Notes: generated from the sequence alone by a model not told the origin. Shown: positions 1 through 12,040, counted from the first letter of the stretch. The stretch: DNA of 64,000 nt from Stagonosporopsis chrysanthemi (GCA_022560025.1 JAFISE010000040.1:124001-188000); one strand, 5' to 3'. Program-made: numbers and translations.

Positions 1-1622
1 GCACGAGGCATTTGGCCAGAGCAACGGACGACTTGAAAGGAGATTGATGGAGATGAAAAGGAGAAGACAGCCGTGCTCTTGCGGGTCGATACACTGAGCG
101 ACGAAGATCATGATTGACGACAAAGTTAGACTGCAAAACCATATACGGCTGACACGGTCAAGACACATTTTATTATCCATCTTGTAGTTCAACGCCGTTA
201 GAAAGAGGGGAATGTCCTCCGCATGACAAGTCGCGATTCTCATATGTGACGTCACGCGAAAGGTTTACTAAACATTAACGTTCTGAATCGTTGGTTACAA
301 TAACCCACAACTTTCAAGCCTGTGCTCGCCTTTTGGCTAGCGGAGTACAACTAATTTATCTCTCTTTACAAGCCAGTGTGAAGAAGTGTCTGCTCGCCGT
401 TTTTATATGACCACTTCGCAAATTATGGCTCCGGAGCTTTCCAGTTGAGCAGAAAGTTTTCGCAACCAACGATCCATTATTGTGCTCTAAAATACACAGT
501 GAAAGAGGACAGACCAAGAGCAACATCGCCAGCCAAGTAGGAGTAGATCCTCCTGTCTTGACACAGGGCTAAGACCAGTGGCCTATTGCCCCTCCCTTTT
601 ACTTACAATAGTGCCACACGGCGACTACCCAAAATGTGCAAAGTGCGCCGCCGCAAGTCCACCACAACCAAAAAGCAAAAAGAAACAGAGCACACAGCAA
701 GAAAAGGAACACTCGACGCTGCTTTTGGTGGGGTTCAACCAGACTTTGCATCCCGTGCCACAGATGTGAAGGGCGCTGAAAACCGTGTGCTCAAGAATAC
801 TCAGACAAATGCTTATTGGCGAGCATCCCGCCTGTATGTTCAGAACGAATTTTTTGTCTTACCGGCGGTTCTGTCACAATCCGAACGCTCGTCGGAGAGA
901 AGACGGGCGGAGGCGGGCCGCCAAGTGGTGTTCTGATCAACCTAAATTGATGAGTATACTGTGACTTGGTAGATAGATAGCCTGCGTTGAGGGTGGCTGC
1001 GAATGGAGATACTGCTGTTGTGGCTAGGTTTCCAGTAACCGTACACACGATTTGGGTATTGGGTGTTGGTGGGTGAAAGTATGGGTTGCGCAGAGTTGAG
1101 GCCGTTGAACAGCGATAGCGAGAAGATATGCTGTTTATGAAGCCGTATTGGGTAATACACTGAGTATTGGGCTGGTCTACGTCTCGATCTTGTGTTGCTT
1201 TTGCAGTAAGTACGAGGATGTTGTGTCTTCACCATGTGATGTAAGTACCGTCTGACACTGGACTTAATTGATGTCTACATCTTTAACAGAAAGGCGTTCT
1301 CACATATTGTGCAGAGGAAGAATTGTCTTGGAGTTGTGTGTCAGCAACTGGTGAGAAGGCAGCTTTGTGGCTGAAGTGTCGAGGAGCATATGTACATACA
1401 ATGTGGGTGTAGAACGCATTACTAATGAATTCGCACACTGCGTTGAGAGCAGAAAGCACCTGGAAGCTGTGATGAGGTTATTTATGTGACATAAAATACG
1501 CATGGTAAGTAACAGCTCGTGCTCTATTGATATATCAACTCATTGTTGTGTTGCTTCGTTGCCATCATATCATCATAACATCATTTCCTTGATCTCTCCA
1601 CCACAACAATAACCAAGAACAA
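1..1622. other. Left-edge intergenic stretch, no gene seen
   Basis: I see no supported gene here. Open frames are short, overlap on both strands, and show neither recognisable domains nor a believable exon chain. The right part is the 3' flank of the minus-strand Atg22 gene. Confidence 0.5.
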
Positions 1623-3542
1623 TCAATCTTCACTAACCCTCTCATAACTTCCTCTCCCCACGATCTCCTTATCAGCCATGGCCCTCGCGTCCTCCCTCCC
1701 CTTCTCCATATCCAGCCGCCACAGCAGCGGTGCGGGCAACACCACCAGGACCGCCAAAAAGATGAACGCGGGGCGGATACTACCCGCATGGTCGACGATC
1801 CAACCCACAAGCGCAGGTCCAAACGCACTGCTCCCCTTGTCTGTAACAGCATACAACGCGAAGAACGCCGCCTCGCTACCCTCAGGAATGAGCGGCGCAT
1901 AAACAGACCGCGCGTACGAACTAATTCCGCCCATGACGATGCCGTGGATAACGGCGACAGGATAAATTTCCCATGCCTGCTGCAGCCCGATGAAGCCGAG
2001 GTGCTTGAAGAGAGGGATGTATCCTAGCAGGCCGTACAGCGGGATGATTTCCATGCCCGCGACACAGAGCAGCAGGACGGCTTTGGAGGAGAGTGTGTAA
2101 CGCGCTGCGATGCGGGGCCAGGCGAAAGCGCCAATTATCCCAGATCCGATCGAGGTTATGCTCAGCAACGCGATGGCGATGGTGCTCATGCGCAGCTCGG
2201 TGCGGGCGAACAGCACAGCGGTCCCGGAGATGGTTGCTACGGCATCGGAGAGGAGGAACCAGGCTACCAGGAAGAGCAAGGTTTGACGTAGGCGGATTGC
2301 ACGGCGGAGGGTGCTCCAGAAGGAGCGGAGGGAGAAGGAGAGGTAGTATATGAAGCGCCGAACACGGGAGGGCTGACTGGCGAACGTGCGGTCGTGATCC
2401 ACGTGCAGTGGAGGACCAGGACGTGGGCGCAGCCACAACAGGGTTGGGATGGTGAAGACGGCCCACCAGAGGCCGACGACGAAGAGGATAACGCGCATGG
2501 AGAAGCTGGGATGGGCTTTACCGAACGATGTCTTACTGAACGCGAAGAGGATGCCAATGGCAATGAATTCCACGAACACCGCAGCAATGTATCCATACCC
2601 GACGCCTTTGCTGGAGATCCCCGCAGAGCGCTTGAGGTCCTTAGCCAGCTTGTCCGGATGCGCACGTCGATGAACAACGCTGTCGCCGTTGGGGTTGAAG
2701 CTCTCGAGCTCCTGGTCCAAGGAGGCAGTCGACTCGGAGCTGAAAGACTTGAGATCCGACTCAGAAGGATGATTGGCGACTAACAATGGGAGGAAGGCGT
2801 TTAACAGGACGAAAGAGAAGCCCAGACTGGTGACGCCAGCAATGACCAGGAACGGAGCGAGGTAATACACCCCCGGCGAGATGAATATGAACAGCATGCT
2901 AGCAATAGAGCCAGTGTACGCGCAAATCGTCAGCATCTTCTTGCGATACGGTCCTATTCGCGTCAGCAATTTCATCCGGTACCTAGGCTAAAGACACGAA
3001 ATCTCACCATGATCCGCAAAAGAGCTAAATAGCACAAGTACAAGCGCCTGCACGAGCACTGCCATGGAAAAGGTGTACAGCGAGAAACTGCTCGTGGACA
3101 GATCCTTGCCCATCAAGTGAATCATACACTGCTCTTTCGTATCCCCCTGCGCCGTCCCGTTCTTAGCAGGCGTTCCATGCTCAACACAAGGCCTCTCTCT
3201 ATCCGAGAAGAAATGCCCGTTCTCGCGGGCCAGCTGCTCAAGCACAACGGGCAAAAAGGCACCTGACAATATCAGCATTCGGGCAACTCTCCAAACACAA
3301 TTCGAAGCTAAAACAAAACTGAAAGGCTGAAGCATGCAAAGAATAGCAAAGTACGCACCAACAGCAACCACAGCAAACACCTCCGCAGCAACGGGATACG
3401 CATACCACCCCCTCAACTCTTGCGGCGAGGTTGGACTCGTATCCTCGCCCTCATATCTCACCCGCGAGGAAGGAGTGAGCGTGGCCTCATCATCATCTTG
3501 GTAGGACATGATGGAGTCGACGACTGCCGAGGCGCCAGACAA
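1623..3542 (-). CDS. atg22: Atg22-like vacuolar amino-acid effluxer (MFS)
   Basis: Three exons encode 589 aa. Introns are at 3263-3358 (GTGCGT donor) and 2954-3007 (GTGAGA donor). Spliced, they restore the Atg22 signature from GWYAYPVAAEVFAVVAVGAF into LPVVLEQLARENG, and later DHGPYRKKML. Many hydrophobic segments fit a 12-TM major-facilitator fold with a soluble loop rich in Ser/Glu around residues 250-310. In yeast Atg22 exports leucine and other amino acids from the vacuole after autophagic breakdown; that role is inferred here from family. The start at 3542 is the first Met; a second Met (MSYQDDD, about 3509) is an alternative. Nothing looks broken. Confidence 0.9.
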
Positions 3543-4624
3543 CTATAACGCCAAAGGCTAACGACAGGACCGTAGGTTGAGTTGGACAACACGGGAGCTA
3601 CGCGACGCAGCGGCACACAGGTTTGGGGAAGGACTATGGTACTGTGTAAAGTCTGTGGCCTCAAACGTCAAACCAAGATCCAGGATGACATCGTCTGCTT
3701 AGCTTGGCTAGACAGCCCGTGGTGATCCGGGAGTGGAGCCCGGGTTGCTGGTGTGAGGCTGAGCTAGGCGATGTTGGGAGATGGTGTGGTGAAGCGAGGC
3801 GCCGGATTGCGACTGATGTCTTGCTTTGCCTTGCGATGGGATCTCGCGATCTGGTGCTTGATGTTAGGAGATGTCGCAACAAGGCAGCTTGGAGAGCGAT
3901 GAGCGAGACGGGAGAGGTGTTTGAGGAAACGCTGCTGTGAAGATGGGAATCGGTGTCAGGACTGAAGTGGAGTGGAGTACAACGGGCAGCATTCGTTCGG
4001 ACTACGGTCGGCGGCGGAAGCCAACTTCGAACATGCACGTCGGTGTTCCAAGACGGTGGCCGGAAACAAGGCAACCCGAGACGCAGAGGGATAGTCGTCG
4101 GACAATGGCTTCTTTTGTTCCTGCAGCCCTTACATACCCTCAGTCATCAACTGAGAACAGCCTATGGTTCTCAAAACACACCCCCACCGAATGCATCTGA
4201 GCTCCTCCAAACTGCCCCACGCTGACGTCACACATCACTTTGGGCCTCATTTGTTAAACATCGATGCGTCGCACACTGTGATTCCTAAGAGTAGGACAAA
4301 TAGTACGAAACAGCTATTTGGTCACGAAGCATAGCCTACACTATAGTTCGTCAATATGCAGCCCGATTGGTGGTCGACCTCCAGCTTTTTCGCTTACCCT
4401 CTCGGGGAGGGGGGGGGGGGGGGTAACAGCAGTAGCATGCACTGGCTTGCTGGAACACTGTCCCGCTACATTTGAGATGGAGGTCGCGTGGAGTAGAAAG
4501 TAGAAAGGTGGCTGTGGTTGTGGTTGAAGATGTTGAAATGGTATTGCCAGAACTCCCTAAATGCGAGGAAATGCCGCCTGCGCCGCCCAATGCTGATATA
4601 CACGCCTCCATTGCTGCAACCGCA
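3543..4624. other. Intergenic: Atg22 promoter side and MFAP1 3' flank
   Basis: It lies upstream of atg22 and downstream of the MFAP1-like gene, both on the minus strand. Open frames here have no coding signature. It contains a 15-G homopolymer, listed separately. Confidence 0.5.
4409..4423. repeat. Poly-G tract (15 G)
   Basis: There are fifteen consecutive G on the plus strand, preceded by GGGGA. It sits about 200 bp past the stop of the minus-strand MFAP1-like gene, so it reads as poly-C in that 3' flank. Homopolymer length may be a sequencing uncertainty. Confidence 0.9.
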
Positions 4625-5851
4625 TCACGCTCTTTCGTCAATGCGCGGCCTCTTACTATCCCTCCCCCCATCGTCACCCCCTCTCTTTCTCTCCCCCAGC
4701 GGCTTCGCATTTGCCCCACTCGGGCCCTCCCCATCGCGCTCCCTCCCTCTATACCCATCACTCCGAAACCTTTCGTCGAGCCCAAACTCCTCCTTGCCAC
4801 GGCGTGGCCGGTCATCTCCATAGTCGCCCCAGCGCCCCGTATCTTCAGACCGCATATCTTTGTACCGCGTCCCACCCTTCTTACCTAACTTGGTCATATC
4901 ACGGATCTGCATATACTCAGGCAGTACCTCGCGATTCGTTTGATCCTCAAACCGCGCATTCATCAGATTTCTCTTATCGAGCCCCAACTCCTTCAGCTCG
5001 TCTGTGAAAAACGCACCCTTGTGGAAATACTTCTGCATGAACTGCGCCTGGCCGCGCTCGCCGCGCTCCTCAGCCTGCTGCTCAATGTGCGCGCGGTCTT
5101 CGGCCTCGCGCTCCGCGGCGCTGAGGTTGCGACGGCGCTCAACTTCTGCGCGCACGGCTTCTGCTTCCTCGATGGCGACGCGCTCGCGCTTGATGCGGCG
5201 CAGCTCGCGCAGTTTCCAGGCGAGGAATTCGGCGTCCGGGTCGAGCCCGTCGGTGTCGTCGATGGCGTTGATGTCTGCGTCTTCGACGTCGTCGTCCCAG
5301 TCGCGTTTTGCGGCTGCGCGCTCGGCGAGGCGCGCTTCAACTTGTTGTTGGACGAGTTGGCGGGTTTGCTCCTGCCGGCGGGCTTCTTCTTCGGCGGCGA
5401 GCTGGTCGGGGGTTTTGGTGGATGCGGCGGTTGTGCGGGCGTTTTTCTTTATGAAGACGGGACGTAGGAGTTTGCGGGGTGCTTCGTCTTCGCTGGATTC
5501 TTCTTCTTCTTCGCTAGACTCTTCCTCGCTGGAGCTCTCCTCTTCGCTGCCCTCCTCATCATCCTTGCCTTGATCGTCTTCGGCTTCGCTTTCTGTCTCA
5601 AACTCGTCCTCGTTGATTTCCGGCTTGTTTCGCGCAGCGAGCTTCGCCTTGAGCGCAGATTTGGGGAATGACGAGGCGATCGGTGCTGGTTTCGGCTTTG
5701 CGAAGGGCTTCGGCTTGGCCTGCTGCTCTTCCTCCGACTCGGACTCTTCTGAATTCGACTGCTCCTCTGCCAGCGCAGCGCCTGGCTTGCCGGCGAATTG
5801 TCGTGTGCGCACGGGTTGCGCGGTGAGCTTTTTTGACTTTGGCGGGGGCAT
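4625..5851 (-). CDS. MFAP1-like spliceosomal protein
   Basis: A single exon of 408 aa, taking the Met of MPPPKSKKL as start. The frame stays open to 5968, but that extension looks non-coding. The first half is low-complexity: Glu/Ser blocks (about residues 30-140) and a charged helical stretch with EEARRQEQ-type repeats. The C-terminal part carries the MFAP1 signature: FMQKY(F)HKGAFF, then EDQTNREVLPEYMQIRD and a GGTRYKDM-DTGRWGDY stretch. MFAP1 is a nuclear tri-snRNP/B-complex associated protein; despite its name it is not extracellular in fungi. The extreme C-terminus is Arg/Asp/Gly-rich with a KRPR nuclear-localisation-type cluster. Confidence 0.85.
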   Translation of the reverse strand: MPPPKSKKLTAQPVRTRQFAGKPGAALAEEQSNSEESESEEEQQAKPKPFAKPKPAPIASSFPKSALKAKLAARNKPEINEDEFETESEAEDDQGKDDEEGSEEESSSEEESSEEEEESSEDEAPRKLLRPVFIKKNARTTAASTKTPDQLAAEEEARRQEQTRQLVQQQVEARLAERAAAKRDWDDDVEDADINAIDDTDGLDPDAEFLAWKLRELRRIKRERVAIEEAEAVRAEVERRRNLSAAEREAEDRAHIEQQAEERGERGQAQFMQKYFHKGAFFTDELKELGLDKRNLMNARFEDQTNREVLPEYMQIRDMTKLGKKGGTRYKDMRSEDTGRWGDYGDDRPRRGKEEFGLDERFRSDGYRGRERDGEGPSGANAKPLGERKRGGDDGGRDSKRPRIDERA

Positions 5852-6217
5852 CGTGTGTGGATTTGTCGAGTGCGGGCGCGTGGGGAGTTCCAAAAAGTTG
5901 ACGACTGCGCGCTGCCGCGGTTGACGCAGTCTTGGCTGTATATAGGGCTGAGCTCCGCAATCGTGCACCTCTGTCTACATACATGCTTCTTCAATGAGGA
6001 CAACTACTTGTCTTAGCTTTTGGAATACGTGAAGAAAGCCTCTGAAAACGTTGAGTGCCGTAGCTTGGAACCACCATGGCTTTCCTTGAATGCTGCGTGT
6101 TTGCTACACTGTTCACTGCTAAATGTTTCTACGCCGAGCTATGCAGATACCCAATTCCAGCCTGACCGACACCAAAAACGTGTATGAAGCTAGTATCCGA
6201 ATATGTCCAAAATTTTC
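5852..6217. other. Intergenic: MFAP1-like promoter side
   Basis: This 366 bp separates two minus-strand genes and should hold the promoter of the MFAP1-like gene and the terminator of the rhomboid gene. I see no ORF or RNA signature. Confidence 0.5.
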
Positions 6218-7973
6218 TCAATACGATCCAGCAAAGCTATCCAGCGCGTAAGCCGCCATATCGAAGCCTAAATCGCGCTTCGAGGCATTGTTCGCAGGCG
6301 CATCCTGGAGGTTCAGACCACCCATGTCGCACCAGTCCACACCGTTGGTCTTGATGGGCTGTGTAATTGTTAGCAATGTACTTTGTGGATGGCCTTTTCA
6401 AACTTACCAAGCACGTGAGGTGCTTGCACCAGGAACATGTGTTCCTCCATTCATAGAAGTTCCTCAACAGCAGGATGAAGCCAACGAAGGCAGCAACAAG
6501 ACCACCAGCGCGCAGAATCCACCATGCCCACCACAGCGGCTTGCGTCCTTTGAAAAAGGAAACGGGCTGCTTGGCAAATTTGCTCAGGCCGACGACAGGG
6601 TTCTTGCTGGCCATCGGTGGGTGCGTGGGATCGGTTTGCGGATCGTGGATCGGGTTTGCGACGGTTGTGTACGGTGGCTCGTCCTCGCCTGTGCGCTCGC
6701 GCAGCGACTGTGGGGAGTGCAAAAGGCAGATACCAAGGACGATGCCCATCAGGAAGCCGCCGATGTGGGAGAAGTTGTCGAGACCGGGAAGCAATCCGAG
6801 CACAAAGGCGATGGCGATATCAAGAAGCAGGAAAAGCAGGTCTTTTACAGGCGAGCGGCGCGATGACCAGTTGTAGAACAAGTCGAGCAATGTCAAGGCC
6901 AGAATGCCGAAGAGCGATCCAGAAGCGCCAACTGACGTGATTCCATCAGCAGCGTAGTTTCCGCCCAGCACGAAACCGAATATGCCGGCACTGAAGTAGA
7001 CAAGAGCAAATCTCAGCGGCCCAATCTCCTTCTCCATGTCGCGGCCCAGCGTCAGCTGGAGCAGCATGTTAAACCCAATATGGATGAGTCCTGCATGCAG
7101 GAACATCGGAATAATGAATCGATACCATTGGTCTGGCTCGTGCGAGCGGTCTTTAAAGTCGGTCACATCAGACTGATCGGGAATACCTCCAAGACCACAG
7201 AGCTCGTCAAGCGAGCAGGTCAGAGAGCCAGGGTCGAGAGAAGTGGTGTTGGGGCAGGGCCACGACTGAACATTCGCGTCGATGACCTTCTTGATGTTGT
7301 GCATGCAGGGCGTGAAGCGGGCTCCCATGTTGATCAGTACGTAGGGCGAGGGACCGATCATGATGTTGAAATTAGGCTTCGTCTGGATAGGGGATCCGGT
7401 GAGCATACCGTTCTTGATCAGCTCGCCCACGAAGACACCAATCTGCACAGTGGTGAGAATGTACACGACCCATGTTATCCGCCCGCTAAACCAGCCCTCT
7501 TTCTTCTTTGGTTTCCTCCGTCTCTTCTCAGGCGGCGGGTACATGTTTTCTGGGTCTGCATTATATCGTAACGGCTGCGAGCTCATCCCACTCATCTTAT
7601 TCTGCAGAGGAATGGCGTTCTGATCGGCGAAGGGGTCGTGCTGTCTGTGCGCAGGTGGTGTGTCGTAGGGGCTGGCAAAGGTGTTCTGGCCACCATACTG
7701 CGGCGGCGCGTGGTATGCCGTCTCTGGGTGATATGCTGTGTCTGGATATCCACCTAACGCGCCAGACGACTGTGTGCTGCTGTTGGCGTGGGCCGGATAC
7801 GGCGGGTATGAGGTGTCGTCGAAGGGCGAGGCGACCGGCGAGACGACATGCTGCGACTGCTGGCCGGGCAGAGCGGGCAGGGGCGCGTCTGTGCGGTCGT
7901 GCGGGCTGGTGGCATGCCCTGTCGCGGGGCCCGTAGGCGGGTAGGATGTGTTGTAGTAGTCATTTGCTGCCAT
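6218..7973 (-). CDS. Rhomboid-family intramembrane serine protease
   Basis: Two exons give 568 aa; the intron is 6359-6407 (GTAAGT donor, CACAG acceptor). Removing it replaces a frame-shifted tail with CLPIKTNGVDWCDMGGLNLQ and a proper stop at 6218. The N-terminal ~160 residues are a Pro/Tyr/Ser-rich cytosolic tail ending in a basic KRRRKPKKK cluster. The membrane domain has the catalytic Ser in GASGSLFG and the catalytic His in NFSHIGG, plus the HAGLIHIGFNMLLQ segment typical of eukaryotic rhomboids. A Cys-rich C-terminal segment (NTCSWCKHLTC and WCD) is usual for fungal members. It is likely an active protease of the Golgi or endomembrane system; substrate unknown. Confidence 0.88.
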
Positions 7974-8777
7974 GGCGTTGGCGTGGGTGGACGAGAAAGT
8001 ACAGTCGAGGGCAGGAGAGGTCGACTATCAGGCCGCAGAGGCGGTATGCAAGCACCGGGGTTCAGCGGCAGCGCACAGTCGCAGTGATTGCGGAGAATGC
8101 AGCGGTGCTCGTATAATACTGGTCGGGATCCGGGGCCGTCGAGAGTGCTGCAGCAGGCACGGCGATCAAACAGAAGCAGCGAGCGTGGTGTTGCAGGAGT
8201 CGAGCGCAACGCTACAGAGCGAGAGAAGAGGGCAAACAGTATCAAGAGCGCGGCGCTATAAGTATGCCGCGTCCGGTTTCTTCGCAGCTGAGTGATGGAG
8301 TGAGTGGAGCACAAGAGGCTGACCGCTGCGACGCACGCCAGTCGGGAATGCTGCACAGCCTCCAGCCTTGTCTTAACAACCCCTGGCAGCACTAGCTGGA
8401 ACCCTGCTGATCTGCGTGGCTTGGATCCCAGCGCGCTTTAAATAGCCCCTGCCCGGGTCCAACACCGTTAACAGCGTGACCTCACCTGCCACACACAGAC
8501 AGTTCAACGATGATTGCGCCTTGGGCTTCGTGTCGTGGCTGTCGCGGCCTTCGTGCCTTTGCTGTCACGCTTGGCGTAGCAGCTGTCAAATAAACACGGC
8601 GATCGACAAAGTGGAGCGCCACGCGGCAGCCTCCCAATAGCTGGATTACGTGTAGGACGAGGTCGTGGCTTGCATCTTGTCGGCTACGAGATTGAAGAAT
8701 GCCAAAACAGACAGTCATAATACAGCAACTTCACGTGATAAAGGTTACGGATTGGCCGATATGACAGCGATTGTGAT
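7974..8777. other. Intergenic: rhomboid promoter side and Dsc1 3' flank
   Basis: It separates two minus-strand genes. The open frames are shadows or short, with no domain and no convincing splice chain. Confidence 0.5.
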
Positions 8778-11303
8778 CTACAACGGCGGCAGCGCCTCTC
8801 GACAGTTTGGACAAATGAGGCGGTACCTCATCCAGCCCTCCAGACAGCTTGCGTGGAAGATGTGCCTACACGGCGTCACCATGTACATCCTCCTCTGGAG
8901 CACCATGCCCGTGCCACTGATGCCTGCTACCGTGCTGTCATCTGCGCCAGCAGGTACAACCGACACCTCGATATCCATAGCACAGATGCTGCAGTCGAAC
9001 ACCTTCTTCCCCTTGTCCTTTGCCTCGCCAGCGCTTTTACTGCTCCCGTCGCCCTCGAGAGCATCTTCCGAGGTTGACGTCGCGTTCAGCGGCAGCAATG
9101 CACCCTCTTCGTCTTCCCGCAATATGGGGTGATAGTCGTAAGCCGGCGGTGCCCAGCCTTCTCTTATGAAGAAGCGTGGTCCCAGCACATTCTGACTGAC
9201 CAGCGCAACGAGCTGTATCCACACCCAGCCGATAAGCACAGCAAATGTCTGCCAATCTGTCGCCGCAAACAAGACATTGTCCACTTTGAGATAGAAATAC
9301 CCAATGGGAATGAGACGCGTCACCGAGGTTCCAACCGTATAATCCCATCGGCACGCACGCCCACAGTTGCGCATCACGTTCCTGTAGATCTGTGGTACCC
9401 AAAACGAGAGGTATATGAAAGAGAGGACGCCGAAGTATACGCTCCTGTATAAGGAGCGCGCTGTCGCAAACTGAATCGTCACGAAGAAGGTTATGATAAG
9501 TAGGAGACAGAAACGGGAGTAGAGCGCGCCGAATTCTGCACGGGGGTTTGTCGGTGTGGTTGTAGGCGTCGTCGCAGTTGCCGGATTTCTTGTTGGTAAA
9601 ATCGGCGCATCGTCATCGTCTGAAAGCGGATCGTCCTGATCGGGCGCGATGAGGATAGGTGTTTGTGGCCTAGGCGGTGGGGGAGCGCGAGGCGCCGTGA
9701 CCGGCAAAGGGAGCCCTGAAGGGGGACGGTTCGCGGCTGACGCAGGTGTGCCAAATGCGTCGGCCGCGGGAGGGGGACCATCTGAAATAGCTGGTGCTGG
9801 GGGTGTAACTGATGGCGAGGGCGTTGCTGCAGCTGCCGGAGCTTGTTGTCTCTCCTGGCGCGCTCGCTCGGCAGACTGAACAGACCAGATGTCCATCAAG
9901 AAGCGGAGGTGTGCCAGGACCGAGAACAGCGCAACGAACGCGATGCTGTACATGGCGAGTTGTGCAGTTCCAAGAAATAGGTACATGAAGATGAGCACTA
10001 AGAATGTGAAGCCATCACCAAGCGCCATCATGGCAACGGTATAGAAGCTAACACGATTGCGCATCGAAGGGGTCGCGGTCTCTTTCATCTGCTTGATGAG
10101 GAAGGATAACTGGAAGGCCAACGCGACTGCGAACGCAACAATACTGTGTCTTGCACGGTCGTTGTACTCTTCTGTCTTTGAGCCAACCAGATGCATAGCT
10201 TCCGAGGGCGGGTAGTCCGGAGGACCCTTTGATTCGATGATATATCCGCAGTCCGGCGAGAAGCCCACCATCGACATTGACAGCTGCGAGCGATGGCCCA
10301 GCGGCGCACCAGTGGGAAAGCGCATCTCATGTTCAAGCCAGTCCATATCTATGGTCTGTACGCTCGTAGGCTGTTGTAAGTAAAGAACAAACTCGCAGTG
10401 GTGCGTGATCCCAATCATGTCCTCGTTCGATCCAGCAGGCGAACTCGTCCACGGATTCCAGATCGGAAATGGTCTGTGTATCTGTCGATCGATAGTCTCG
10501 TGGATAGTCCAATTCAAGAAGTTCTTCGCAGTATCGTGAAGGTCTCGCGAGAGCTGGAAATGCGGTAGCGCGAAGATGCCTGCGAAGCGCTCGCTCGTTG
10601 TCGTTAACACTGCATGTCCGCTGTCCTTGAAGTGCACACCATGTACATAGAACTCCCACCAGTTACCGCCAAAGCTTTGATCGTCTCCTATCACGACTTT
10701 TGCACCAATTTCTGATATCGTCTTGTTCAGATCGATCCTCATCTTGTCCTCTAACTCCGTGATGTGCACTCTGACCGGCCCGCTCACACCTGTGAGATTA
10801 CGGTCAAAGTCCATCGCTGCGTTCGTGAACGGATCTTTCGCGGGATGCGTCGAGTTGCCCATGTCCTCTGGATGGCGCACGCGACTACGGGGGTCGCGCA
10901 CCCACTCGCCCTGCACAAAGCCTGAAAGGTTCCTGTACACTGGCAAATGTCCCCTTTCAACTCCACCATCATGTATGGTGCCATCCAGCACGCTTTCCCA
11001 CCTATCACCCAGCGCCCGTTCGCCGTGCGCATGTGCGGTGGCCAACACGCCAGGCAGCATGTCCCAGACAAACTTGTCCTCAGCCCTGCACCCGCTAACG
11101 TTCAGCCATTTATTCTTGCTAGCGTTGAAGTCGCCATAGTTTGTGCGATTCAGGACATCGAGTTGGTCCCACTCGCGTTGGATGAGCTCATCATAGCGCG
11201 TGCGCGTGTTGAACGACTGCTGCTGCGGTTCAGGCGAGTTTATAAGAAGCAGCAGGATGAGGAAGAATAGAAAGGAGCGTGGGTCGCGGCGGACTTCCAT
11301 CAC
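8778..11303 (-). CDS. dsc1: RING-H2 E3 ligase, Dsc1/Tul1 subunit of the Golgi DSC complex
   Basis: A single exon of 841 aa. Residues 1-25 form a hydrophobic signal/anchor (FLFFLILLLLI). The long luminal region has several N-x-S/T sites and motifs shared by Tul1 proteins (GNWWEFYVHGVHF, MIGITHHCEFVLYLQQ). Multiple TM segments follow, interrupted by a Pro/Ala-rich linker around residues 480-580. The C-terminus is a RING-H2 domain: CSIC, then TPCRHIFHASCLEGWM and CPNCR, all zinc ligands present. In Aspergillus and fission yeast the DSC complex cleaves SREBP for hypoxia adaptation, and in yeast Tul1 ubiquitinates mis-sorted membrane proteins. That role is inferred from family. Confidence 0.9.
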   Translation of the reverse strand: MMEVRRDPRSFLFFLILLLLINSPEPQQQSFNTRTRYDELIQREWDQLDVLNRTNYGDFNASKNKWLNVSGCRAEDKFVWDMLPGVLATAHAHGERALGDRWESVLDGTIHDGGVERGHLPVYRNLSGFVQGEWVRDPRSRVRHPEDMGNSTHPAKDPFTNAAMDFDRNLTGVSGPVRVHITELEDKMRIDLNKTISEIGAKVVIGDDQSFGGNWWEFYVHGVHFKDSGHAVLTTTSERFAGIFALPHFQLSRDLHDTAKNFLNWTIHETIDRQIHRPFPIWNPWTSSPAGSNEDMIGITHHCEFVLYLQQPTSVQTIDMDWLEHEMRFPTGAPLGHRSQLSMSMVGFSPDCGYIIESKGPPDYPPSEAMHLVGSKTEEYNDRARHSIVAFAVALAFQLSFLIKQMKETATPSMRNRVSFYTVAMMALGDGFTFLVLIFMYLFLGTAQLAMYSIAFVALFSVLAHLRFLMDIWSVQSAERARQERQQAPAAAATPSPSVTPPAPAISDGPPPAADAFGTPASAANRPPSGLPLPVTAPRAPPPPRPQTPILIAPDQDDPLSDDDDAPILPTRNPATATTPTTTPTNPRAEFGALYSRFCLLLIITFFVTIQFATARSLYRSVYFGVLSFIYLSFWVPQIYRNVMRNCGRACRWDYTVGTSVTRLIPIGYFYLKVDNVLFAATDWQTFAVLIGWVWIQLVALVSQNVLGPRFFIREGWAPPAYDYHPILREDEEGALLPLNATSTSEDALEGDGSSKSAGEAKDKGKKVFDCSICAMDIEVSVVPAGADDSTVAGISGTGMVLQRRMYMVTPCRHIFHASCLEGWMRYRLICPNCREALPPL

Positions 11304-11656
11304 GGCGGGCGTTGTGTTATGTTAGGGGCCATCGAGGTGTGTTGGTAGTGTGAGTGTCGAGAGGTGAGGTGATGGAGGTGATGTCACGCAAGGATCTCGG
11401 GGGTGTGCGGAGTTGGAGGTCGGGCAGGGGCGGAGGTCTCAACGTTTAACAATGTTTGATCGCTTGATTTGCAGACCAGGCGGTTGTGTATTCTGTGCCG
11501 TCATAAGCTGTTCCAATATATATATAGATAGGGGAGCAAGTAGAAGGGTTTCCAAGGTTGCCGTTACGATTCTCATCACGTGCACTTCATTAGCGCGCTT
11601 TCCTGTCGTGCTCGAAGTCGTGAAGCTTGTCCACTTAACTCTTCCACACGTTACTC
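11304..11656. promoter_or_regulatory. Divergent promoter region between dsc1 and the FAM32A homologue
   Basis: This 353-bp interval separates divergently transcribed genes and must contain both promoters. A TATA-like run (tatatatatagata) lies around 11517-11530. No further element is claimed. Confidence 0.45.
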
Positions 11657-12040
11657 ATGCCTTCGGACTACACGACGACGGGTGGCGGCCTGAAGCTGAA
11701 AGGCGCAGGTGTCGACAAGAAGAAGAAAAAGAAGCGACCCAAGCCTAATGATGCGGAATCTTCGAACACAGAAATCGAGAAGCGCGCGCCGAACTCTGAA
11801 GACGTGAAGTCACCAGGTCGCTCACTGTCGCCAGACACCGCCGAACATGTTATCAAGGAGAACGGTGGAAGAAAGAAAACGGATGCTGAGAAGAGGCATG
11901 GAGAGTACAGGAGAAAGAGGTTGGAAGAGAAACTGAAGCGCGAGGGCGTTAAGACACACAAGGAAAAGGTGGAGGAGCTCAACAAATATCTGAGTGGACT
12001 GAGCGAGCACCACGACATGCCTAAGATCGGGCCTGGCTAA
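11657..12040 (+). CDS. FAM32A-like nuclear protein (DUF1754)
   Basis: A single exon of 127 aa. It has the family layout: LKLKGAGV near the N-terminus, a poly-Lys block (KKKKKKRPK), a disordered middle, then a conserved C-terminal helix (KTDAEKRHGEYRRKRLEEKL) and a closing THKEKVEELNKYLSGLSEHHDMPKI-type segment. Human FAM32A sits in the catalytic spliceosome and helps 3' splice-site docking; the same role is inferred here. Length matches the family (about 110-130 aa). Confidence 0.85.
   Translation: MPSDYTTTGGGLKLKGAGVDKKKKKKRPKPNDAESSNTEIEKRAPNSEDVKSPGRSLSPDTAEHVIKENGGRKKTDAEKRHGEYRRKRLEEKLKREGVKTHKEKVEELNKYLSGLSEHHDMPKIGPG

Noticed and set aside
586..936. 116-aa plus-strand frame
   Set aside because: No domain, no splice partner, overlapped by equal-length frames on the other strand.
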